Assembly: GCA_024763035.1 (NCBI GenBank)
Contig: JANTGG010000017.1
Span: forward strand, 1 to 34,382
Source: Desulfocapsa sp.
GTDB lineage: Bacteria > Desulfobacterota > Desulfobulbia > Desulfobulbales > Desulfocapsaceae
Direction: 5' to 3'
Length of the DNA stretch: 34,382 nt
A model generated the notes under the pieces. It was not told where the DNA came from and searched no databases. It worked only from the letters and a program-made list of their open reading frames with translations. The translations under genes and the position numbers were made by a program. Positions 16,261 to 23,866 of the stretch are shown here, in pieces; the first letter of the stretch is position 1; each line of letters starts with the position of its first letter.

Positions 16261-17122
16261 GATATGCAGCCGCAATGTCGGCTTTCACGGACAGTCTGTG
16301 ACCATAAACTGTTACGGGGCAGGATCGGTCGATCTGGTCGACTTTTTATTTTCAGATCTTCTCGTAGAGGAAGAAAGCGTGCCCCATGCTGTTTATGATG
16401 TCCTTTTTGCGGGTTCACACCCCATGATATCACTCTGGCGTGACGACAGGTCACTCTATTTCGGAGAGAGCAGATACGATCTTGCCTTTATCCTCCTTAA
16501 CGAGGTTACCTTTCAATGTATTACGGATAACAGTGCCGGACACGCCATTCATGCCGCCGCCGTCGGTTACTGGGAGGGAGCAATCCTTATGCCCGGGGAA
16601 AGCGGAGCCGGCAAAAGCACCCTTGTCAGCTGGCTGGTGGCAAACGGGGCAAACTATCTCACCGACGAGCTTGTTATCCTTGCAGAAGAGACCTCTCTGC
16701 TCCACTCCTTTACCCGACCCATCTCCATAAAAAGAGGTTCTGCGGCAGTTGTCTCATCTTTCATCCCTGTTAATGAAGCAGACCTCCTCACCGGACTCAA
16801 TGGTTTCATGCTTCCCCACCGCCAGGCAGGCAGCAATTTCATTCCAGCAGCGACACCACCCCTCTCCCACATTCTCTTTCCCCGACACATCCCCAACGCC
16901 CCCCCCTCAATCACCAGACTCAGCAGCGGACTGGGCTGTTCAAAGCTTCTTGAATGCTACGTAAACGCCAGAAACATCAAGGGACACGGTATCAGCCAGA
17001 TCGCCAACATCACCCGAAAGACTCCCGTTTTTGAACTCACCTACAGCAGCTTTGACGGACTCCGTGAAATCTTTGCAGAAACCTTTCCTGCACTCTTAAC
17101 TGAAGAAAAGTCAAAAAACTGA
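16253..17122 (+). CDS. HPr kinase-like (HprK-related) PEPCK-fold kinase
   Basis: This 289-residue protein has a degenerate N-terminal region followed by an HprK-like nucleotide site. It has HAAAVGYWEGAILMPGE leading into the Walker A GESGAGKS (residues 115-122), then YLTDELVIL corresponding to the LVADD segment of HprK. It is shorter than HprK/P and lacks the N-terminal regulatory domain. Relatives with a PqqD partner are annotated as HprK-related kinases, and a related kinase phosphorylates lasso peptides in some clusters. No PTS or HPr gene is in the window. It overlaps the PqqD-like gene by eight bases. The phospho-acceptor is unknown. Confidence 0.8.
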   Translation: MHKICSRNVGFHGQSVTINCYGAGSVDLVDFLFSDLLVEEESVPHAVYDVLFAGSHPMISLWRDDRSLYFGESRYDLAFILLNEVTFQCITDNSAGHAIHAAAVGYWEGAILMPGESGAGKSTLVSWLVANGANYLTDELVILAEETSLLHSFTRPISIKRGSAAVVSSFIPVNEADLLTGLNGFMLPHRQAGSNFIPAATPPLSHILFPRHIPNAPPSITRLSSGLGCSKLLECYVNARNIKGHGISQIANITRKTPVFELTYSSFDGLREIFAETFPALLTEEKSKN

Positions 17123-17227
17123 CGATACGAAAAGAAGTACAGAGGGAGAATGGTTCTACAGAAAACAAGATCAGTCATTCCGACAGCTTGTAAAAATGGC
17201 GTGTATCTTGCTACTCCTTCGAAAAAA

Positions 17228-17233
17228 AAGGAG
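17228..17233 (+). promoter_or_regulatory. Shine-Dalgarno AAGGAG deciding the LysM/RlpA start
   Basis: AAGGAG lies seven bases before ATG 17241. The in-frame ATG at 17196 has no such site and would place this motif inside the coding region. Confidence 0.7.
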
Positions 17234-17240
17234 AACAAAG

Positions 17241-17993
17241 ATGATCTCATATCAGGTCCAGAAAGGCGACACCATCGCCCGGGTCACCAGACAGCTGAAT
17301 ACCGACTGGAAAACCTTGCGCACGAACAATCCCGGGGCAATCGGCAGATCCTCCAAAAATGGAAACTGGTTTTTAAAAGAGGGGGCAACGGTCAGCGCAG
17401 AACCCTCTTTTCAGGAAACACTACAGATCTCAGCCCGGCAAACAAAGAAAAAAAATCCGGTCAACACCCCTGTTTTTCCTCCTCCCACGCCCCCACCTCT
17501 CGCTTTTGAACAGATAGCCGCCGCAGAAGCAGACAGTTCCGTCAAAAGGGTTGAGCATATCATCCAACCAGGCGACACCCTGTGGAATCTTGCCGTTAAT
17601 AAGTATCACGTCCATGTGAAAGACATCATGAAAGAAAACGGCATAAGCGACCCGAGATCCCTGCAGATTGGAGAGAAAATCAGGATTACACTGCCGCAAA
17701 GCACAGAGGAAACTCCTGTGGTGGCAAGCTGGTACGGAAAAGACTTCCACGGCAGACCCATGGCAAACGGGGATATTTACGATATGTATGCAGCCACCAT
17801 TGCCCACAAGGATATACCCCTTGGGACAAAGGTGGAAATAAAGAATACGAAAACCGGGGAAATGGTACGGGCAACGGTCACCGACCGCGGTCCCTATGTT
17901 GAAGGCAGGGACGTGGATTTATCGTACGGGCTGGCACAGCGGCTCTCCCTTGTGGATCAGGGAGTGGGAAATCTGGTGATGCGGATTTTATAG
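17241..17993 (+). CDS. LysM-LysM-RlpA-like (double-psi beta-barrel) protein
   Basis: RlpA-type proteins bind or cleave denuded septal peptidoglycan. The 250-residue protein starts almost directly with a LysM (YQVQKGDTIARV). A Pro-rich linker (PPPTPPP) and a second, better LysM (HIIQPGDTLWNLA) follow. The C-terminal domain has VASWYGKDFHGRPMANG and TDRGPYVEGRDVDLS, the conserved RlpA/DPBB motifs including the catalytic-type Asp. With ATG 17241 no signal peptide is present. Starting at 17196 would add MACILLLLRKKRRTK, which is not a convincing signal either. That is odd for an envelope protein. It may be exported otherwise, or start usage may differ. It lies 118 bases after the kinase-like gene and is convergent with the gene at 18012. 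Confidence 0.82.
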   Translation: MISYQVQKGDTIARVTRQLNTDWKTLRTNNPGAIGRSSKNGNWFLKEGATVSAEPSFQETLQISARQTKKKNPVNTPVFPPPTPPPLAFEQIAAAEADSSVKRVEHIIQPGDTLWNLAVNKYHVHVKDIMKENGISDPRSLQIGEKIRITLPQSTEETPVVASWYGKDFHGRPMANGDIYDMYAATIAHKDIPLGTKVEIKNTKTGEMVRATVTDRGPYVEGRDVDLSYGLAQRLSLVDQGVGNLVMRIL

Positions 17994-18011
17994 GGATGCC
18001 GGTTAAAGGAA

Positions 18012-19097
18012 TCAGCCGAACTCCTCTTCATCAATACGCTGCACCCCTTCCATAATCAGCCCCATAAAACCGCCGAAGGGTTCTTTGTTCTGCAGTGGTC
18101 CGGGGATCCCCTTGGCATAGGCAAAATGACCTTTTTTTTGTGCCATAAGGGCAAACAGTGCCTCTTTATTATCAAGGTCTCTGTAGTCCACAGACACTAG
18201 TTCCCCATCATTAAAAAATGCTGCCGCCTTCCCGTCATCGAGGGTTAAGTGGACAGTTCCGGTTTTCTGACTGGTATTAATCAGCTGAAAGAGTTCAACA
18301 AGATTGATTTCTTCAAGCTCACCCGACATCCCTGACGTAATATTGCCGGAACGAAGCGTCATTGCCTGTGCCCGATCCACCAGCATCTTCAATAAAAAGA
18401 GCTGCAGTACCGGATATTTCTTCAGGACATACTTGAAATTCTTAATGCTTAAGGTGGCAACTTCTGTCTCCTGTAAAGAATGGATGGAGAAGGAGACCGG
18501 CTCGCCGGAAAGCAGGCTCATCTCACCAAAGATCTCACCTCGACCGATCTCAGCTACACGCTGACCGTCATCGGCAATCACACCAACCTTTCCCTTAAGC
18601 ATAACAAAGAGGTGAGTACCGGGATCGCCCTCTTTTAACAGAACCTTGTTCTCAGAATATTTTTTCCACTCCATAAGGGCTGTCAGATCACCCAGAGCAT
18701 CATCGTCCAGTGACTCAAACAGAGAAAAGTCCCGCAGCTTACCGAAGAATCGGTCCAGCTCCTGCCGTTTTCTCCTTGCCTCAGCCTCGTTCATCAGCTT
18801 CATCTGCAGGGTGGAAAAGCCTTTTTCCTTTTTGTATTCAAAGGAAATGCGTCCCTGACAACCGCCGCACTGAAAATGTGAACGCTGCACTCCCACAGCC
18901 GAAAATCGTTTAAAACTCTCTTTCTGGGTGGTGATTTCTATAAGCTTTTCCACAAGGATCATACACGAAGGCTTGATGCCTGGCATAATAACGCTGTACT
19001 GCTTCGCTTCAATCTCCTCGCCCACATTATAAAACGGACAGGACCGCTCCTCGGTAATTACAAAAATAGCATCACGGAATGTTCTTTGCTGGCGCAC
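18012..19097 (-). CDS. Cyclic-nucleotide-binding domain protein with DUF4388 (PatA-N-like) tail
   Basis: This 361-residue regulator has three parts. An N-terminal domain (about 1-95) contains several Cys, including CGGCQG, a possible metal or redox site. A CAP_ED/cNMP-binding domain (about 125-245) contains GDPGTHLFVMLKGKVGV and GRGEIFGEMSLLSGEP. A C-terminal DUF4388 domain (about 258-335) contains GELEEINLVELFQLI and GKAAAFFNDGELVSVDY. It has no DNA-binding HTH, so it is more likely a signalling scaffold than a CRP-type regulator. I chose GTG 19097 because GAGGAA (19101-19106) precedes it. A TTG at 19115 is also open but lacks a ribosome binding site and has a stop two codons before. It follows the cytochrome gene by 91 bases in the same direction. 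The ligand is unknown. Confidence 0.82.
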   Translation of the reverse strand: MRQQRTFRDAIFVITEERSCPFYNVGEEIEAKQYSVIMPGIKPSCMILVEKLIEITTQKESFKRFSAVGVQRSHFQCGGCQGRISFEYKKEKGFSTLQMKLMNEAEARRKRQELDRFFGKLRDFSLFESLDDDALGDLTALMEWKKYSENKVLLKEGDPGTHLFVMLKGKVGVIADDGQRVAEIGRGEIFGEMSLLSGEPVSFSIHSLQETEVATLSIKNFKYVLKKYPVLQLFLLKMLVDRAQAMTLRSGNITSGMSGELEEINLVELFQLINTSQKTGTVHLTLDDGKAAAFFNDGELVSVDYRDLDNKEALFALMAQKKGHFAYAKGIPGPLQNKEPFGGFMGLIMEGVQRIDEEEFG

Positions 19098-19100
19098 GGT

Positions 19101-19106
19101 TTCCTC
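19101..19106 (-). promoter_or_regulatory. Shine-Dalgarno GAGGAA supporting the GTG start at 19097
   Basis: On the minus strand GAGGAA-ACC-GTG gives a short but usable spacing. The alternative TTG at 19115 has no comparable site. Confidence 0.45.
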
Positions 19107-19188
19107 AACAGGCAAAAAGGATCAGAACAGGGACAGTTTCCCTTACTGTATCGTAAAAACCGGCAGGAACAAAATAAAAATAAACGAT

Positions 19189-20964
19189 TTATTGTCCTGT
19201 CACTCTTTTGCAGACAGTTTCCTTACTGTAATTCTGCCAGACGGGGTCATTGTAACTGTCGTGACAGCTGACACAGGTTCCCACCCGCAGAATATTCCGC
19301 AACTCCTCTCTGTTAAACGGACGAAGGTCGGCACGGGAACCATGCTGCAGCGGCTCGCCGTCAATGGTCACAAAAGCATCAAAGGGAACGGTTGTACCGG
19401 CATAGGTATCCACCCCCTGATCAAGGGCAGTAAACTGCCACTTGCCCACGTCATCAACAGACACCGTCCCTTCACCAAGCCCCACAGTTTTGGTGGACTG
19501 GTGACAGTCGGCACAGCTGCGCCCTTTTGCCTGGGTGGTGTGGGGGTTGATAGCCGCCATGGTAAAGCGGTTGAAGCCACCAGCGATATTGCCTTCCTCA
19601 TCCACAAGGGTAACAATATCCTGGCAACCGGGGGTAACAATCACCACATCGTCCTTCCACACAGCGAGCATGGGTCTTTCATAACGAATATACGACCTGC
19701 CCTCTTCCCACATACCGGAAGTTTCTTCCAAAGTAAGTTTATCCAGATGTTTTTCGGCAGCATCCCGTTTGGCATGGCATCCATAACATTGGGGAACCCA
19801 TGTGGAGTGGCAGGCTTCGCAGGAAATCCGCTTGTGGGCGGGAAAATCACACACATCCTTTTTGGGGGGATTCAGCGGATACACCTTGTCATTGACCCGA
19901 CCGGTCATCTGAAAAACATCTCCTTTTTTGCTGATATTCGTAACAGGATCACCCTTGCTGGTGATACCGGGATTCTCGGAGTGGCACATCTCACAGGAGA
20001 TTTCCAGCTGATCCTCGTAATGGGCATAACTTGTCCCATCCCCCATGATCTCATTTCTGGTGTGACAGTCGATACATGCCATTTCCTTCTGGTGATGGAT
20101 ATCCTCGGCAATCTCAAGATAAAATCGATTTCCGGGCAGCTGTTTTGAACTCATCCCCCCATGTTCGTAGGGTGTTCCATACCCCTCCGACTCGAAAATC
20201 CCCGTATAGGAGATACCGATACGACCGGAACGGTTGTGACAACGGATACAGTTATCCTCATCCACTTTTTTGATAATCAGAGGGTGATTCTTTTTCTTTC
20301 TGCTTGCCGTATCGTCGCCAAACCCTGCAACCCCTTGTATATCTTCCCCCTCCGGCAGCAGATAATGGCAGGCAGAACAACCGCCGCCCTTTTCATTGAA
20401 GAAATCAGGTGCACCGGGGAGATCATTCTTCTGTTTCCAGAGATGACAGGTGGCACAGAGTTTACGGAAATAATCAAGGGCAAGCGAAGTCTGTCCACTG
20501 TCCATCAGCTTTTTCACAGTGAGATCGGTGTCCTGGGAATCTGACTCCTCCCAGTAGTACAGCAGCGTGCCAAGTATCCCCCGATTAGTCGCCATCAGGG
20601 AGTTCATCACTTTTTTTACATCTGTTGGATGACAGCCCTCGATACCGCAGGTTTTTTCCACAACACGCAGATCGCCCGGGTTTATAACCATACCGGCATG
20701 TGCCTGTTCTTTTTCAATGGCAAGCGCGTCACCAAGATGACAGGAAGCGCAACCGATCACCCGCGGATCATGGGCAGGGTCAAGCTTTTCCTCTCTGTGA
20801 CAAGAAAGACACATATCAATCCTGCCGCTGGTGGTGATATACACCTGATCCGGACGCTCTGTCAGCAGCTCCCGGACAATCAGGACGCCGGCAACAAGAA
20901 GCAGCACGAGCAGAAATACGTGTTTTCCCGAAGTTCGGTTCTCTCTCTTTTTTTTCCCTATCAT
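19189..20964 (-). CDS. Membrane-anchored multiheme cytochrome c (11 CxxCH plus one CX4CH)
   Basis: The 591-residue protein has an uncleaved-looking N-terminal anchor (hydrophobic residues 15-31) and then a periplasmic part. Eleven CxxCH heme sites are readable: CLSCH (Cys52), CASCH, CATCH, CSACH, CIRCH, CIDCH, CEMCH, CEACH, CYGCH, CADCH and CVSCH (Cys564-His568). A twelfth site, CGIEGCH, has four residues between the cysteines, a spacing known in some deltaproteobacterial cytochromes. Many additional His could be distal ligands. Its role is presumably electron transfer between the quinone pool or a periplasmic donor and other cytochromes; no quinol oxidase or reductase subunit is adjacent. 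It starts three bases after the nadE stop, with AGGA inside the end of nadE, so the two are co-translated. I cannot assign a named family. Confidence 0.88.
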   Translation of the reverse strand: MIGKKKRENRTSGKHVFLLVLLLVAGVLIVRELLTERPDQVYITTSGRIDMCLSCHREEKLDPAHDPRVIGCASCHLGDALAIEKEQAHAGMVINPGDLRVVEKTCGIEGCHPTDVKKVMNSLMATNRGILGTLLYYWEESDSQDTDLTVKKLMDSGQTSLALDYFRKLCATCHLWKQKNDLPGAPDFFNEKGGGCSACHYLLPEGEDIQGVAGFGDDTASRKKKNHPLIIKKVDEDNCIRCHNRSGRIGISYTGIFESEGYGTPYEHGGMSSKQLPGNRFYLEIAEDIHHQKEMACIDCHTRNEIMGDGTSYAHYEDQLEISCEMCHSENPGITSKGDPVTNISKKGDVFQMTGRVNDKVYPLNPPKKDVCDFPAHKRISCEACHSTWVPQCYGCHAKRDAAEKHLDKLTLEETSGMWEEGRSYIRYERPMLAVWKDDVVIVTPGCQDIVTLVDEEGNIAGGFNRFTMAAINPHTTQAKGRSCADCHQSTKTVGLGEGTVSVDDVGKWQFTALDQGVDTYAGTTVPFDAFVTIDGEPLQHGSRADLRPFNREELRNILRVGTCVSCHDSYNDPVWQNYSKETVCKRVTGQ

Positions 20965-20967
20965 GAT

Positions 20968-22605
20968 TTAATCCTGAAAATCCTGCACATTGGGATAACG
21001 ACGACCGCAGCCAAACGCCTTCCCCGTAACCTTTAAGCCCATGGGTGCCTGTTTTCGTTTATACTCATTCAGTCGAAGCCGACGCAATATATCTGCAACA
21101 AGCTGCCTGTCGAACCCTTTGCCGACAATTTCATCACAGCCAAGATGCTCTTCGAGGTGCAGCTCCAGAATCTGATCGAGAACTGCATAGTCCGGAAGAT
21201 CATCCTGATCACACTGATCTGCCTTTAACTCTGCCGTGGGAGCTTTCATGATGCTGCGGATGGGAATAAGCTCTTTTTTTCGATTTATAAAGCGGGCAAG
21301 TTCATAGACCAGCTGCTTGGGGACATCTGAAATAACAGCCAGCCCCCCGTTCATGTCTCCATACAACGTGCAGTACCCGACAGCCATCTCGCTCTTGTTC
21401 CCCGTGGAAAGAAGGAGGTGACCGAATTTGTTGGAAAGAGCCATAAGTAGATTGCCGCGTATCCGTGCCTGCAGATTCTGTTCTGTTACATCTTCCGGTC
21501 TTCCGGCAAAAATGGTTTTCAGACTTTCCTGAAATGCAGCAAAAAGATCGCTAATCGGAATCACTTCAAAACCACATTCGAGATTTGCCGCAAGTTCCTC
21601 AGCATCCTCCAGAGAATCAACGGAACTGTACGGCGAGGGAAGAGCAACGCCCAGGACATTTTTGCTCCCCAGTGCCTCTACGGCAAGGGCGGCACACAAT
21701 GCGGAATCGATACCACCGGAAAGCCCCAGTACAACAGAGGTGAAACCGCATTTTTTCACATAATCACGAATTCCCATCAGCAGAGCATCATGGACGGCGG
21801 CAAGGGGATCTTCCTCTGCTGCCTCGTGAAGCTGACTGCTCCAGTCATCTGTTTCCACAACAAGCATATCTTCAGTAAAACCATGACACTTGCCACGTAT
21901 CGTCCCGGCAGCATCCATCAGCAGACTGCGTCCGTCAAAGAGCAGCGAGTCCTGTCCGCCCACCTGATTCACATAGAGAAGGGGAACCTGATATCTGCAG
22001 CAAAGAGACTGGAAAAGTCTGTGCCGCACGCCTTCTTTATTCCGCTGAAAAGGTGATGCAGAAATATTAATCAGACAGTCCACGCTTTTGTTTTCTGCAA
22101 AAAGACGCTCAACAGGGTCAGCACCGTATTCAACAATAACGGAATGCCAGATATCTTCGCAGATGGTGACTCCCAGCCGCAGTCCCTTCCAGTGAATGAC
22201 CTGTGATCCTGCACCGGGTTTAAAGTAGCGTTTTTCATCAAAAACATCATAGGTGGGCAGGAGCTGTTTTCGTATTTTTTGTATTACCTGCCCCTTAGAA
22301 ATAAGGAAGGCACTGTTACAGAGAGGTTTTCCGCCATCAATGTGCCGACGCTGTTCGATACACCCAAGCAGAATATCAATGGAGGGCATCTCCCGGCACA
22401 CATCAGCCAAAGCCTTATCATGAGCAGCCAGAAACGAGCTGCGTTCCAGCAGATCCTGAGGCGGATAGCCCGCCAGAGCAAGCTCCGGGAAAACTGCCAG
22501 TTCACATCCGGACTGTTCGGCATTTCTGGCAGCAGCAATGATTTTCTGTCTGTTACCTGAAAAATCACCGATAACGGGATTAGTCTGCAGGATGGCTATT
22601 TTCAT
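20968..22605 (-). CDS. nadE: Glutamine-dependent NAD+ synthetase
   Basis: This enzyme makes NAD+ from deamido-NAD+, ATP and glutamine. At 545 residues it is the two-domain form. The N-terminal nitrilase-type glutaminase has Glu41 (FPELALAG), a Lys in KQLLPTYDVF and Cys149 (TICEDIW). The C-terminal synthetase has the PP-loop SGGIDS at residues 296-301 and the STGNKSEMAVGY and LPDYAVLDQ motifs. The ATG lies directly after the leader carrying a TTGACA -35 box. The stop is three bases from the multiheme cytochrome start. Assignment is secure. Confidence 0.95.
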   Translation of the reverse strand: MKIAILQTNPVIGDFSGNRQKIIAAARNAEQSGCELAVFPELALAGYPPQDLLERSSFLAAHDKALADVCREMPSIDILLGCIEQRRHIDGGKPLCNSAFLISKGQVIQKIRKQLLPTYDVFDEKRYFKPGAGSQVIHWKGLRLGVTICEDIWHSVIVEYGADPVERLFAENKSVDCLINISASPFQRNKEGVRHRLFQSLCCRYQVPLLYVNQVGGQDSLLFDGRSLLMDAAGTIRGKCHGFTEDMLVVETDDWSSQLHEAAEEDPLAAVHDALLMGIRDYVKKCGFTSVVLGLSGGIDSALCAALAVEALGSKNVLGVALPSPYSSVDSLEDAEELAANLECGFEVIPISDLFAAFQESLKTIFAGRPEDVTEQNLQARIRGNLLMALSNKFGHLLLSTGNKSEMAVGYCTLYGDMNGGLAVISDVPKQLVYELARFINRKKELIPIRSIMKAPTAELKADQCDQDDLPDYAVLDQILELHLEEHLGCDEIVGKGFDRQLVADILRRLRLNEYKRKQAPMGLKVTGKAFGCGRRYPNVQDFQD

Positions 22606-22659
22606 AAATACACACTCGTAAACAAATAAGCTTGAAAAGAAAAGAAGATCTGCAGGCTG

Positions 22660-22687
22660 TGTTTACCATATACAGTCCTGTTGTCAA
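22660..22687 (-). promoter_or_regulatory. Candidate promoter of nadE
   Basis: On the minus strand a perfect TTGACA (22687-22682) is followed after 16 bases by TAAACA (22665-22660), a weak -10. It lies in the 83-base gap between the AlgJ-like gene and nadE. Confidence 0.4.
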
Positions 22688-22688
22688 T

Positions 22689-23861
22689 TTACTCCTGCAC
22701 CGGGAAAGCAAGATATCTGGGTAAATTACGCTCCACAAGTTCCTCGACAACCAGATCGGGCTGATACAGTGCCACCATTTTTTTCAGCATATCACCCTTG
22801 AAAAACGCTCTGGTCGTATCGTCATAATATTTCCAGAGATAAAAAACCTCGCCGTATCCTTCAGAAACAAAGGGTTTGAGATTTTCAAAAAATGAATCAT
22901 GAAGAACAAGCACCCGCAGAGGACGACCACTTTTGGCTGTATGATGGGGCCTCAACTGAGGGACAGTGAGAAGCCCCACCAGTGACGGAGGAACTCCTTT
23001 TGTCACAGCAGTAACAGCTGCAGGCTCAATGACGGGTCGATTTTCCCGGATTACATCGAGCTTTCCTATCATTAATGCCAGGTCTCCGCCCCGTGTTTCG
23101 TTCCAGCTCGCAGCAAAAGGTAACGGTTTCCATCGGGAAAAATCCGGAAACAACTCTCGGGTGCGTTTAAAGATCTCTGCGGCAGCAAAGGATGCCCCCC
23201 ACTTATTCCAGTGCGTATCACTCTTATGATACAAACGCCCATTTGCTTTCTGTGCTGTCAACCGGGCTCGAACATCAAGAAAACTTTCGGCACCTCGCTC
23301 AGGACGGCTGACAAGAAGCTGATCGAGTCGGCTGGACTCTCCGGAGCCCTGATAATAATGGGGCAGATATTCAGGATAGATGGTCTGCTTGTTGGGTGCT
23401 ACCAAAAAGATATAGGCAACCCCCTGCTCTTTCAGCCACTTCTGCCGACGAACGACCTGATTCCAGAATTGTTCTTTTTCCCTGTCTGAAAACTGCAATC
23501 TTCCTTTGAGGTCATCAAGGAGAAAGCCGCTGGAGAGGTACAGCCAGCCATCGCGTGCCTCAACCACATTTGGCACACCGGTCACCCCGAAACGTTTACT
23601 GGCCTCACGATGATAGCGGTGAATCAGAAACTCCCGCAGACCAAAATGATCCTGGAAGTAACTGTCAAAGGCACGGGTAAAATCCGTGAATGAGTTCTGC
23701 AGGCTCACGACAGGAAATGTCTGCAGTTCCCGCTTTTCCACTCCCGAATAGGGTTCATCTTTCTGAACAGCCCAAAGGATAAGGGGAAGCAGCAGGGAAA
23801 CCGAGAAAACAGCAACAATCAGTAAATCAACCAGTCTGTTTATGATCTGTTTTGATTCCAT
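22689..23861 (-). CDS. AlgJ/AlgX-like SGNH-type O-acetyltransferase partner
   Basis: AlgJ/AlgX-family proteins transfer acetyl groups to exopolysaccharide in the periplasm, after an MBOAT protein exports the acyl group. The 390-residue protein has an N-terminal membrane anchor (about residues 12-31) and a periplasmic domain with FGLREFLIHRYH and a DGWLYL block. The catalytic pair Asp215-x-His217 lies in KSDTHWNKWG, and Ser323 in LHDSFFENL. Its start is five bases after the stop of the MBOAT gene. The glycan acceptor is not identified, because no glycosyltransferase or polymerase is nearby. Confidence 0.87.
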   Translation of the reverse strand: MESKQIINRLVDLLIVAVFSVSLLLPLILWAVQKDEPYSGVEKRELQTFPVVSLQNSFTDFTRAFDSYFQDHFGLREFLIHRYHREASKRFGVTGVPNVVEARDGWLYLSSGFLLDDLKGRLQFSDREKEQFWNQVVRRQKWLKEQGVAYIFLVAPNKQTIYPEYLPHYYQGSGESSRLDQLLVSRPERGAESFLDVRARLTAQKANGRLYHKSDTHWNKWGASFAAAEIFKRTRELFPDFSRWKPLPFAASWNETRGGDLALMIGKLDVIRENRPVIEPAAVTAVTKGVPPSLVGLLTVPQLRPHHTAKSGRPLRVLVLHDSFFENLKPFVSEGYGEVFYLWKYYDDTTRAFFKGDMLKKMVALYQPDLVVEELVERNLPRYLAFPVQE

Positions 23862-23866
23862 CTCGT

